NCBI GenBank assembly: GCA_030141605.1 | Contig: JAQGDQ010000036.1 | Coordinates: 186,001-250,000 of the forward strand | DNA from: Tubiluchus corallicola | Lineage: Eukaryota; Priapulida; Priapulimorpha; Priapulimorphida; Tubiluchidae | DNA: 64,000 bases | Reading direction: 5' to 3' | Shown: positions 1 through 10,999 of the stretch, piece after piece | How the letters are laid out: every line of letters begins with the position of its first letter | Position numbering within the stretch: position 1 is the first letter of the stretch | Notes under the pieces: model-generated | Seen by the model: only the letters and a program-made list of their open reading frames with translations | What the model was told of the DNA's origin: nothing | Database searches by the model: none | Made by a program: the position numbers and the translations under genes

Positions 1-73
1 AAAATAAATTCTCAAAAGACTTATAAATCTACGGATCCTCATCAAATCCACACCATCCGCACACAATAAGGAT

Positions 74-603
74 GTCCTGATGAAGACCCTTCTGTATAAT
101 TATTATGAATAAGTCCTGATGAAGCAACCAGGGGCGGAACTAGGGGGGAGCGAGGGGGGCGCGCGCCCCCTTTGTCAAAATTTGCGCCCCCTCCCTGCAA
201 AATCGGACAATTTTTTTTGCAGTGAAAACTGCAGTTCGCATGTAATCATTTTCAATATGAATTAGAATTAGGTAAAAAAATGTTTGGTAGCTTCAGTGTA
301 TTATTTTCTTAAAACTTGTGTGTGATAAATTTCTGTAAATAACAATTTAGTTAGAGGCACATTAATAACGTTAGGTTAACTGAGAGTTAATTTTCTCATT
401 ATTGCTCTGTCCGCTACGCTGTCCTACACACGCTAATTATAGGCCTGCATGCAGTATAAAAGGGGTTAAAATTGGCTTAACCATTATTTAACCACTTCGG
501 ATATCTCGCCCCCCCCCCCAGAAAATTTTTGCGCCCCCCCCCCCCTGCTTGCCACATCTAGTTCCGGCCCTGGAAGCAACTTCTCTATAATTATTATGAA
601 TAA
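74..603 (+). repeat. 39-bp tandem duplication, second copy split by a MITE
   Basis: Unit 1 is 74-112. Unit 2 starts at 113 (same GTCCTGATGAAG start) and resumes at 581-603 after the inserted element. Joining 113-128 to 581-603 gives 39 bases differing from unit 1 at only a few positions. The duplication therefore predates the insertion. Confidence 0.75.
129..572. mobile_element. Non-autonomous hAT-type MITE (444 bp) with 8-bp target duplication
   Basis: The ends form an inverted repeat, CAGGGGCGGAACTAG on the left and CTAGTTCCGGCCCTG on the right. The 8-bp duplication GAAGCAAC lies immediately outside both ends (121-128 and 573-580). An 8-bp duplication with CAGGG-type termini is characteristic of hAT transposons. 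There is no transposase; the interior is AT-rich with long G runs near the left end and C runs near the right end. The exact target duplication suggests a fairly recent insertion into the already decayed LINE. Confidence 0.85.
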
Positions 604-1999
604 AAGTTCGGGAGAAGGAAACATTCCAGCGAACTGGAAAACTGCATATGTAACAGCAATTTTCAAGAAACGAAATAGGAACATGTCAAAAAACTACAGA
701 CCTATTAGTCTAACATCAGTCGTATGTAAAATTCTTGAGGCTGTACTTCAAGACAGAATTATCAATCACCTAGAAGAAAATAACTTATCTCTGACAACCA
801 ATATGGTTTCAGGGTAGGAAAATCATGCCTAATCTCTTGGAAACTATAGGGGACTGGCTAGAAATCCTTGATACTGATGGAAAAGTGGATGTGATCTATT
901 ATGATTTCCAGAAGGCATTTGAGCATGTCCCTCATGAAAGACTTCTATATAAACGTCAAGCATGTGGTGTTGACAGTCACTTACTGAGATGGACTGACAG
1001 TTTCCTCTAAGACAGAATGCAATCTGTGGGACTAAATGAGTGCAAATCATGATGGAGATTAGTTACAACTGGCATCCCACAAATTCACAATTTTCATTAA
1101 CGATTTACCCGGCACATTAATTTGTGGAAGCAAACTATTTCCTTGTGCTACCAAAATATAAGACACAGTAATAACCATAGAAGATCAAGATCATATGCAA
1201 ACTAATGTAGACTCTACAGATAATGGGTGCAGAACTTAGCAAATGATTTTTAATCACGACAAATGTAAAGTTACAAAAGTTGGCAAAGTTCCAATGATTC
1301 CCTATAGATCATGACACATAACAGTAATCTCAGATCAAGTGAATGTCTATGAAGAAAAAGACCTTGGTGTTACTGTGGACAAGTTGCAGTTTACAAGTCA
1401 CATTCATGATATTATTGCAAAAGACACATAGCATATTAATGCCAATAAAATGTAACTTCAGACATTTGGATACTGGTATGCTGATTAGTCTTTACAAATC
1501 ATTGTAAGGCCTGTCTTAAACTAAACTGAAACAATTTGGAATACTTCCAGGAACATGAAACAATTCCTGAGCTTGAAAGCATTCAGTGATGAGCTACTAG
1601 AATGATTTCAGGGATTGCTGGAAGATCCTTCCCTAAAAGGTTACGACACTTAGGACTTACTAGGCAAAAAATGACAAAGACATTCGGAAACCTTAAGGGT
1701 ATAGATTGGATTGCCAGAAACTGTTTGAACTTCAGATCCATCGGAGAACAAGACAGCATTCACCTAAAATAAATAAGAAATTTGTTTCCAAATGGACAAG
1801 AAAACAAAATTTCTTTGCAGCTCGTGTTGTAAATGCTTGAAACAATGTAGTAAGTGCTTCTTCAGTTCCAGTTTAAAGCTCAATTAGAAGTTCTGGGCCA
1901 ATCACCCTGAGAAATACACTGATCCTAGACTTCCCCAGTGCCAGTAAGATGCATGGATTATTGAGGGAACCTGGCACTTCTTCATGGTGCAAAAACACA

Positions 2000-2020
2000 A
2001 TACTATCTTCCGGATAGTAT
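2000..2020 (+). other. Perfect hairpin near the LINE 3' end
   Basis: ATACTATC, loop TTCCG, GATAGTAT: an 8-bp perfect stem with a 5-nt loop about 110 bp beyond the last recognisable LINE coding sequence. It could be the 3'-UTR hairpin used for recognition by the LINE reverse transcriptase, which is known for several non-LTR clades. That function is inferred from position. Confidence 0.5.
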
Positions 2021-2030
2021 CATTATTGCC

Positions 2031-3674
2031 ACGATCTATTAAAACAGTTAACACATGTAAAACATCCAGAGAAGACTGGAGGTGTAAAAAGAGATCATCT
2101 ATGCTTAACCCTACCTGCGCTGTAAGCAGTAAAAGTTAGTGATGACGTCACAACTGAACACGATTTTCAAACTGCAAAGTATTCTGTGAGCACACTGCAC
2201 ATCTTACAAAAGCGAAAACTGAAATACAGCGTTACTCTACAGCACTGACTATGATTTATACCACATGGGCAAATTTTAAGTTTAAAATTCAAAGTCCAAG
2301 CTTACATAAAGTTTAACTATAAATTTGTGATACGTCAAAACTGAACTCAGAGGTGCAGTGCCCATTTTTCTGTGCTACGCATTTTCAAGATGCATGTGCA
2401 GTGTTCATCTAACTAGCGAATGGTGAAATACTCATAGCGGTGAAAAACGGACGTGAAATTAAACTTCTGTAGAAATAATTCTTTCACCTCGGTCAATCTT
2501 GATGAAACAATATTACCTTTCAACATTTCATACATACGACTATTTTGAGCTATTTGATTTACACTTGGTTCGGTTTTCCTTTAATGTTGTTCAAAATTAA
2601 CAAAACAAGACTAAATTTTTTTATGAAAATGATTTATTGCTTTGCAATGTTCAACTCAAAAAAATAGCTTATGGAAAAGTATAATTCACGACATGTTACT
2701 TAATTCTTTTACTTTCAAAAAAACTATTGACCATTGAAGACTGAAAGTCCTTTAAGGAAATATAAAAACAATTTGAACAATGACTTAAACACCCACGTGC
2801 TTATAACATATAAATGTATGTGCAGGGTATTTCTTAACATGATCTTTAAAACTGGCAACATTTTGCCACAATAAATCTTTACAGTTTACATAGCCAACTA
2901 AATGCATTTTACCAAAATGCTGTGTAAATTAGTATCTTAAAGTTTTTTCTTTAACATGTATTGGAATTAGGAGTGTAAAACCTAGTATGAATAGTATGGT
3001 AATGCACTCTTGATGACAAGCTCCTATCACATCATTAGTACTGATTTATAAGCACTGTTTACAGTACAGGTAACAGTAATGATGATACGGCAAAACATGA
3101 TAAACTTGAATGTAACATAAAAATATTTGGTAAAAATATTTGGCAAAACATGAGAACCTGTCACATTTTGCATATTGTTTCCTGTATCAGCTGTTGCATT
3201 TACACTCATATGCAAAGTGAAATTTCTGACTTTTAAAACCTCAAGCAAAATGGATCATGATTTGCAAAGCTGGGCTTGACATACAAAAACTTTAAATAAA
3301 AATTGAGTTCTATAAGGTCTGCTGCAACATAAAAAAGAATGGCTCAGTTTCACCATGAACTCTTTAAGAAACACTTAAGAAAAAAATTAACTATAAACAA
3401 TAGAGGACGCAAAGTGAAGTTGATTCTTAGTAAATTAGCATATTATTTCGGGAAAATATAAAGACACTGTTTATCACAGCTTATCAAGCCATTGTCTGGA
3501 TATCTGTTACTTCACTGATTTTCAGTAACACAAGAAAAAGAACATACTGCAGCAATAAAAAAGAACTTAAAATGTAAATCAGTGGTGCTGCCACTTTTTT
3601 TTGGTCAATTCAAGCAAGTAACTTTTCTAACTTCTCTTAAAGAAATAAAAATCATTACTACGATGACGGCCTGT
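2031..3674. other. Intergenic, no gene recognised
   Basis: AT-rich sequence with no coding similarity that I can recognise. It must contain the LSM12 3' UTR next to 3675. A TTTATT at 2633-2638 (AATAAA on the minus strand) is the only hexamer I noted and is far from the stop. Confidence 0.5.
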
Positions 3675-6389
3675 TTAATGAGGTGACTGCTGCTGCAGCA
3701 TTGGTTGTTGAGAGTTGTCAACTGCCGTTGATGGTAACACCTGTTGTGTAGCTTGTCCTAATGCCTTTTGCTGGTCATTATGGAACTTCTCTACCTGCAT
3801 TACGAAAGCCATTTCTAGCAGCATGTTAAGTTATTTAAAATGCCATTAAACAATCATAACATATTTCTTACCTTATGCTATTTTCTAAAACTTATCTACA
3901 ATAAAGATACACTATGACAAAGAAATTTATTTTGTAAGGATCTGTTTCGTCATCAGAATCTATAGACTTATCTACACTTCATCTTTTCTGTAAACAACTT
4001 GATATTTTATCACAATTAGGTCACCACTTAAAGTTTATTTTGTAACCACAAGCAATGAGAAACAAAGTTTGGTCACTTCTGGCTACCTTTTGCAAAAGTT
4101 ACAAGATCGGGTGACATATTAGGTGAAGTTTGAAAATTAAATGGAAAACGGTTTGTACAGGGGCCTAGCATCTTACTCAGAATCTGCTTTTTGAAGGAAC
4201 CCACTTGAATCTTACAAAAATTCAGATAAACCCTAAATAGCCTCAAAAAATTTCATATTTGAAATTGTTATGGAATCTAAAAAAATGAGCACACTCCCAA
4301 CAGGAGAAAGAAGTAGTCCGCAATGTGTAAACATTTTATCTAAGAAAACTTCGAATAAATGGAAATGTAGCTCCCAAAGACATTATAGCCATATCATCCA
4401 TTACTCCCCATGTATAAAAATCTGCTATATGGGATACTTGCCCATTAGTGAGTAGATATAGTATCAATTGCCAAGTTATAAGTACAAGTTATAAAATACA
4501 TTAAGACTTCTGCAAAATGCTCGTGCTTGGAGTAGCTAGTATTTAAAAATTCTGGTTACCCTGGTAATAAAATGAACATTACAAAACTCACTGCCAAATT
4601 TTCAAATAAGAAAGATTTGGAAATATTTGCCTTTCTTATTTATGTTAACCATATTATTGGTTGGAGAATTCGAATCTGCCGACTCCAAAAACAGAAAAAT
4701 CAGGCCAGAGGTCAAGCCAAGCTAGATGAAGCAATTTGCTTAAGACACCAAGGAGTAAGAAAATCACATTCCAATATTTTACAGGTGTATTTAACAGTTT
4801 GCTGGTCATACTCAAACTCTATTGATAAAAAGGCTTTAGAAACAAAATGGTCTTTTTCCTAATCAAGGCTTAAAATTATAAAGCTGGCACATAAAAAATT
4901 GTTTATAGCTAGTGTGTTATTTTACTCCTTAAAACAAATTTTATTTGTACAAGTGAATATCAATACATCTGTGATTTAATATATTGGAGATTAAAATAAA
5001 TTAACTACTACTAAGACAACTAAGCATTCTTTTAGGTACTGTGAAACAATTAAAAAATTAGTGCTAGCACCTATCTGCTTTTCCGTTGATTTAAAGCCAT
5101 TATAGCCATTTACTTACAATTTTTCTAACATGATTTAGTGTCTGCTCAAGTGTCTGCTCATTACTGGAAGGTGGCTGCTGGCCAATGAGTGAACACTGGC
5201 AATTTTCTGGCTGATATGGTGGTGAAATCTCAACTTGCTTCATAACTACTATGTTTTGATTCCGCCACACGACTTCATCTATCCTACAAATAAATGAAAT
5301 ATTTTTTTAAATCAAATACAAGTTTTGAAAATTAATGAATCTATAACACATAAAAAATTCTTGAAAAAAATCACCAAGAACAAATAACTGATATTTTCTA
5401 ATATATCATAAATATGAAAAGTCCTAATATATAACGTCATAATGGTAATACTCACGTTTTGGTAATAGCCAGAAACAATTTCTGAGCTTCTGGAGTGACA
5501 TTTTCTCCCACTGACTCAATTTGTCTCTTTTTCTCATTTTTACTTTGCATTAGCCTATAGTTGAGCTGAAATACATGCAAGAACAAATAATCGACAAGAC
5601 CGTCATTCAAATATGCTTAAGAAAAAAAGCACTTTCACAGTTAAAATAATGTTGTACAAAAATTAATACATAGTTCTATACAGCTTCTAGGATTTTAGGT
5701 TCCTAAGTTTCATTCCCATTAATACAAGGGTCTATACTATATATAAACATAACACTACATTAACAAATGAACACTCAAAAAATTTTGCAATCCCATTTAA
5801 TGTGTAATTCATTTACATTACAGGTACAATACTTGCACTTAATAACTCATATTCTCATAAATACACCTTTGACATTTACAATACATTACACAGAAATCTG
5901 CTTCAGTCTCTTCCCACTACTCCCCACTTACAATACATACTACAATTAATAATATACGTTAAGTTACTATGTACTACCTAATTTGAAAAACCTTATGCAA
6001 TCTTAGGGTGGCTGTCACATTCTTTCTATACTAAAATAGCCCTCAGAAAAATTATCGTTGCTTTATCTTATAAAAGATATAATAATTAATAAATTAATAA
6101 AAATCACCGACTGTGAAGGTATTCTATCTAATCAAAGCAGTTTGATTTAAAAAAATCCATCATCATAATTACTAAGCAAATTAAACTGTTGATAACATAC
6201 TAGTTCTTACCTTGTGGAAGTTAAGATTAGGAACTGGAGATGGAGTCTTGTTTTCTCCTTCATTAATCACATTTATGTTTTTTACCAGTTGCAAATTCAC
6301 TATATGTATGTCAACATTACTTGACCTTCCAGTCTTTGTAGGAGATTCTAGTACAACGTTAAGTAAAATTGTACAACGGTACAATATGC
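3675..6389 (-). CDS. LSM12: LSM12 homologue (Lsm domain plus AD domain), first exon missing
   Basis: Minus-strand gene. Exons in order: 6211-6389, 5456-5565, 5118-5283, 3675-3794 (stop TAA 3675-3677). All junctions are GT-AG and in phase, giving 190 residues after a split first codon. Exon 1 found here carries the second half of the Lsm domain (DIHIVNLQLVKNINVIN). The later exons carry the AD domain: TPEAQKLF, then IVVMKQVEISPPYQPENC and LNHVRKIVEKF, closely matching vertebrate LSM12. The C-terminus is Gln-rich (QQPMLQQQSPH). LSM12 is known as an ataxin-2-associated cytoplasmic protein and, in mammals, an NAADP-binding protein of two-pore channels. The start exon with the beginning of the Lsm fold was not found; the upstream acceptor at 6390-6391 follows a CT-repeat tract. 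Confidence 0.93.
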
Positions 6390-6395
6390 CTAGCT

Positions 6396-6397
6396 AA

Positions 6398-6428
<31 letters not shown>

Positions 6429-6440
6429 CCGCTCTCCCTA
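6396..6440. repeat. (CT)n microsatellite
   Basis: A pure CT run, then CT-rich sequence, directly beside the 5'-most LSM12 exon found. On the LSM12 strand it is GA-rich, so it is not a conventional polypyrimidine tract for the acceptor at 6390-6391. This weakens confidence in the exact exon boundary. Confidence 0.8.
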
Positions 6441-6469
6441 GCAGTCTAAAGAAACATGTTACATTTATT

Positions 6470-6790
6470 TCTGGTATTGATATTCATATTAACTTTGTAA
6501 GCTTATCTAGACATTGTAATATTGCTGGAAATGATCTCGCTGATTCCTTGGCTAAAAAAGGCTGCTCATGATGCTCAATTCATAGATGCAAATTCCTGTA
6601 TTTACACATACAAAATATCAGGAATGCAAGCAAAAAAGCTTTACTTCACAAACAGATATTCTGGTGGAATCACTCATCAAATGGTAGATTCTTTACAGTT
6701 TACTCCCCTTATGGTTCGAACATATTCAGCATCATTAATTTACTCACATCCATGCCACATGCCCAGCAACTTGCTGCATTATGAATAAAA
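6470..6790 (+). pseudogene. RNase H domain relic of a non-LTR retrotransposon
   Basis: Reads HCNIAGNDLADSLAKKG (about 6510-6560), the C-terminal RNase H motif of LINEs of the I/Jockey type (usual form: SHxGIxGNExADxLAKxG). A stop or frameshift follows, and the open frame continues in a shifted register to 6785. No RT is seen beside it, so it is an isolated fragment. Confidence 0.6.
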
Positions 6791-8109
6791 TCCAAATATC
6801 CGGTCTACTGCATATTATACTGCATTTCTTTCGATTGTCTTTCTACAGATTGTAGCTACTTCTGCCACTGCTAGCAGATGATTCACGAGTACTGTAGTGC
6901 TGGCTGTTTGTCAGTTGGGGGAGAATGCTGACTGCAGCATAATGAAATTGTTAGGTCTGTGCATAAACCACTTTAATGAAAGGGTGAAGTTGCCCTGGGG
7001 TGTGCTCTAACTGAGCATAACTTTAACTGCACATACTAATTCACTACTTTTAATTCACCAAGAGAAGAATAACATCAACTGCAATGTATATTTTTTAATT
7101 TTGTAAAATGAATGATGCAGCCGTGAATCACAAAAAAGCTGAGTAGAGCTAAAACTCAGTTAATATAGTTCCTATGCAAAAATTATGCATTTTACAGGTA
7201 TGAGGCAGTTAGTTCTCATAGCTGCTTTACTTGTATGGTGGTGGCTTCAGTGCCTATGTAGTTTGGTAAAGGCAGCTGACTAAGACTAATGTGAACTGAC
7301 ATTGGGATGTGAAACTGACAAATCAAACTGTAACTAATGTAGTAAACTTTAATAATCCTTACTACATCAATTCAATGTTAGTATTTGGCTATCCACCAAT
7401 GACTATTTAACTTACATTTCACGTAATTCGTAATTTGTTCAGTCACTAGAAATACGAATCAAGCAGAATTGCTTGTGTAGTTTGTGTCCCTCTGTGATCT
7501 CGAAAACTTGATTTTCTATTAACGCAGCGGTTATGCGTTAATAGTTTCTTTGATTACATAAGGGTTAATCTAAATTTAACTACTAAACATTGGTTCTCCA
7601 TTCCAGTGCAGTTCAATAGAATCTACAGAACATTTTTTGTCTAAGTATATACTTTAGAAGTAGATGCTGTTGCTGTACAAAATTGTTTGATTATTTGATG
7701 TAAACTTGGTAATTACACTTTTTATTAATATGCGAAGACACAGACTGAAAGGACTGGATCTTGATGTGATAATTAAAGAATGCTATAGAAAGAGCTGACA
7801 TTTTAACAAGTGGATAACATTAGTGCCCACATATCACATTATCATGACTTTTCAGTTATGTTAGAAAATTTTCCAATTTGATTAACAACTCTTTTGTAAA
7901 GAAAAAAGCATCTGCTTGCACACTTAAAAGCCAACAGCATGCTGGTAATAATATCACAATGTGCACTAGCTAAGGCAACCAATAATGTATTATAGACAAA
8001 TGGGAGCAGTAACAGCCTAAATACTTCTTGACTCCACCATGTTTATTGACCAACAATCATTTCAGCTACTGTAGCCATTATCGAACTACAAATCAAGCCA
8101 AAAAGAAGC
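6791..8109. other. Intergenic, nothing recognised
   Basis: AT-rich sequence without recognisable coding blocks. The missing LSM12 first exon and promoter could lie here or further right, but I could not find a minus-strand exon with the Cys-rich start of the Lsm fold. Confidence 0.4.
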
Positions 8110-8583
8110 ATAAATAATACATTAATGATACAAAGGCACAAACTAAAACTACAATTTACAAAACAACAAAATAGAACTTAACTTATCACAATAAATGAGG
8201 TTGTAACAGAAGAAATTGCAGAAAAATGTAACAAATTTTTACTTAACACACGAGAACCAAAAATGAACACAACAGGTAAACAATTAGTCCAAGCCGACAT
8301 AATAAGAAACCACAGCAGTAAGCATTATAAGAATAAAACACAACTTCTACTTTTTGCATGGTTTTATTCTTATAATGCTTACTGCTGTAGTTGTTCATTA
8401 TTCATTATATAGACTTGGCCTAATTGTTTACCTGTTGTGTTCATTTTTGGTACTTGTGTGTTAGGTAAATTTGTTACATTTCTCTGCAATTTCTTCCGTT
8501 ACAACCTCGTTTATTCTGATAAGTCCTATTCTGTTGTTTTGTAGTTTCCGTTTGTGCCTTTGTATCATTAATGTATTATTTAT
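8110..8583. repeat. Long inverted repeat: two arms of about 225 bp, 21-bp loop
   Basis: The left arm (8110-8339) is repeated in reverse complement as the right arm (8361-8583), with about a 21-bp spacer (8340-8360). Matching segments include AAGCATTATAAGAATAAAAC against 8361-8380, and ATAAATAATAC at the outer end against 8573-8583. Identity looks high, with a few mismatches and small indels, and breaks sharply outside the arms. No open frame is shared by the arms. It is a foldback-type element or a palindromic duplication; a transcript would form a long hairpin RNA. Confidence 0.85.
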
Positions 8584-9208
8584 TCGTCATCCCTCGACGA
8601 AATGCTTAAGGTATTATCATTGCTCAATAGACATGGTGATTCCTAGAAACTGACTGTTTCGTGTATTTAATTTACTTCTTGTTGACTTACTAACGAAACT
8701 GACTAAGTGCTTGGTTCTTTTAATTATTAATGGCCGTCTTAAACTCACGCCGGCGGCTTAACCTACAATACAATGTGCTCCACTGCACATCCACAGTACT
8801 TTTGCACTTTTGTTGTAATACCTTGATTCCAGAGACTTGCATCTCCTGTAAATGAAGAGGGTGCTAGGCATCACTATTTCACTTTTACTGTTTTAGTCCA
8901 TCTATTATTCTCAACCAAAAACGTTAACACCCAAACAGAAAGGTATTCAAAAGGATACTAATTGCCAGTATATTAGTTTGATGGTCGAATGCCATCACTT
9001 CCCCTTGAATATCTTGGTCATAACATGTTGTACACTTTACTTCACTACCTATTGTGAAGTATTCATTACTTTCGGCCATTACAACTTTCATGTTTACGTG
9101 ACAATAAACTTATTCCATGATTTACTCGCAGATTCAGTTTTGCATTCAGCCAATATCTATGCAACGACCCATCTACCAAGCTTAGCTACAAGTTCTCAAT
9201 AAAAGTTA

Positions 9209-9560
9209 AACAGCAGAAGGAAATTGACGCTTTTCAAAGACGTCTCTATAGCAAATTGCTAGGTGTCAAACGGCCTGACAGAATATCCAATGACGATCTG
9301 TACGATGTAGTCAGAAGAATCCTTGGAGTAAATCAAATAAGAAGGTTGCAGTGGATTGGACACGTACTAAGATTACGTCAAGAGTCTCCTGGCTCTCCTC
9401 TTCTTATAGCATTGCATAAAACTCTTGAAACGACAAAAAAGCCAAGAGGGGTTAACTACTGACGTATATAGATAAACTCTATAAGAATGCAAATACAACT
9501 CTAGATTTGAGGGATAATGCATTGTGAGCAGTGGCAGTTTATAGGAATGATTGGCATCAA
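9209..9560 (+). pseudogene. C-terminal fragment of a non-LTR retrotransposon ORF2
   Basis: Open reading gives QKEIDAFQRRLYSKLLGVKR, then RISNDDLYDVVRRILGV and RLQWIGHVLRL, the conserved region after the RT domain in many invertebrate LINEs (RxILGVxWPDxISNxxLY ... WIGHVLR). It stops at 9460 and continues degenerate to about 9560 with the usual tail (LRDNAL, YRNDWHQ). It lacks the RT core, so it is a truncated relic. It differs in sequence from the other LINE fragments here. Confidence 0.75.
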
Positions 9561-9569
9561 CAGTAGCAG

Positions 9570-9900
9570 CACTTAGATGATAATGACGAGAAGTTACCAC
9601 AGTGACTATTATAATTGTTACCTTTGTAAAAATTATTATTGTTGTTGCTGTGTCAGTTATTGCCGCTTTGGTGCTGCTGGTCATTTGATGTTGTTGTTGC
9701 TGTTGTTTTTGTTACTGTTGTCATTGTTTTTGTCACTATTGTCATCATTACCATCATCTTTGTATGTGGTGGTGGTAGTAACGCTTTTACTTTTGCTGGT
9801 AATGAACAATGCCATCAACCTACTACCAACAAATGCAGGAACCACCACCAAGATGATAATGAGATTGTAACTACGACAACAGCTAGTGCCATACTGCCTC
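9570..9900. repeat. Degenerate trinucleotide-rich low-complexity tract
   Basis: Cryptically simple sequence made of GTT, GTC, ATC and ACC-type triplets (for example around 9690-9770). It yields long but compositionally biased open frames on both strands that I do not regard as genes. It follows directly on the LINE fragment and may derive from its 3'-terminal microsatellite. Confidence 0.7.
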
Positions 9901-10351
9901 TATTGCTTCTATCTCCTAACATCATCATAGTCAACATTGTAATAAAAACTTATTGCTTTTATAAGTATGGTTTGTAATAAATAGGTCAACTGAAATTAAT
10001 GCAGTTCATTTTTTGCAACAAAAACCATAAACTAGCCACCAAAATCATCATAACTTCTGCCAGTAGTATTTAGTGTAGATCGACACTTCATGCATCTCAC
10101 ACAGTTTAACTGAATGACCTGGAAATTCACTGGACTTCAAGTCTATGAAATTAATGCATTGTAAAACAGACTGGGAACATGGAGTTCAACACTATACGGA
10201 GGGTTCACTTAATACAAAAATCGACAACACATGCTTGGCACTAATGCTTCAATGGCAAGCCATAAATATTATGGCAAGCAAAAGATAGCGTTATTTTTAT
10301 AGCAATCTCATAAATATGAGGTTAATACGTTGTACTTTTTTTACCTGCTAG

Positions 10352-10955
10352 TCATTGGATGGCACAGTGTGTCACGTGCGTTCGGATGCCACAGGCAAAG
10401 TGAATTCTGCGATTACAGTGTTTTTCTCTGTGCTGGGAGCAATAAAAGATGATCCAAGAACATATCAAACCATTGATCGGTATTCAAAAGGTAAGCTTGT
10501 GAGGCTCGGACATTTGTAAGATATGTTCGATAAGGGTGAGCATCGAATGTTCGAGTTGAAATGTTTGAATCCGATTTGGTTTGAATTCGATTCGAACCTA
10601 AAATTATAGATTCTAGTAATTCTGCACTTCAACCGCACACATTCTTTATCATTAAAACGTTTGAAACATCATACAATTAGCACAGTTTAGCTGCAATTTC
10701 TGTGCATAATTTTTAAACAAATTATTAATGGTTTCACCACAGAACAAAATTGAGTAATATGCATTACCTTTGTAAAATCGCTTTTTAGATTCTGGCAGGG
10801 AAATTGTCTTAGTTCGATTGGTGATTGGCCGATCATACCCTCAAGATTTTATGCGGTGCAAGACCTATGAGAACTTCACACTCAGTATTGAAAGCACACT
10901 AAACTTTCCATTGATTCAGCAGTATTTTGATGTTCTGGTTTTGTACTGTTACTAG
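10352..10955 (+). CDS. Two phase-matched exon-like blocks of an unrecognised gene (3' end)
   Basis: Block 1 (10352-10490) follows a good acceptor (TTTTTTTACCTGCTAG) and is open for 46 codons in frame 1, ending TCAAAAG before the donor GTAAGC. Block 2 (10789-10955) follows CGCTTTTTAG and is open for 55 codons to TAG. Joining them makes a Lys-Asp junction in exactly the same frame. The product contains AITVFFSVLGAIKDDPRTY and then GREIVLVRLVIGRSYPQDF. I recognise no family. Upstream exons were not found. The coincidence of acceptor, donor, phase and openness over about 100 codons in AT-rich DNA argues for a real or recently lost gene end. It could instead be a transposon-derived exon. Confidence 0.4.
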
Positions 10956-10999
10956 TAACATTTGTTTATCTCAGTTACTCAATGTAATACTTCAAAACA

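Larger units (their letters stand above)
74..2030 (+). pseudogene. Decayed LINE (Jockey/CR1-like) reverse transcriptase, 3' part
   Basis: Broken ORF2 of a non-LTR retrotransposon. A 73-codon open stretch (599-815) has the RT signature NYRPISLTSVVCKILE, and the next block (825-1007) has YYDFQKAFEHVPHERLL. After a stop near 1008 the reading continues with stops and shifts through TTGIPQ, FTIFINDLPG (about 1087), EKDLGVTVDKLQFTSHI (about 1355) and a tail typical of these elements to about 1890. The catalytic FADD box is not recognisable, so it is inactive. The 5' end of ORF2, including any endonuclease, is absent. The reading is interrupted by the MITE at 129-572. Clade assignment is by motif only. 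Confidence 0.85.

Noticed and set aside
8861-8880. Small exon-like segment on the minus strand near 8825-8850 as the missing LSM12 start
   Set aside because: It has an AG acceptor and a possible GT donor, but the encoded residues do not resemble the LSM12 N-terminus.
9373-9977. Three overlapping open frames of about 100 codons around the trinucleotide tract
   Set aside because: Low-complexity GTT/ATC/ACC triplets; products are runs of V, L, T and I with no family resemblance.
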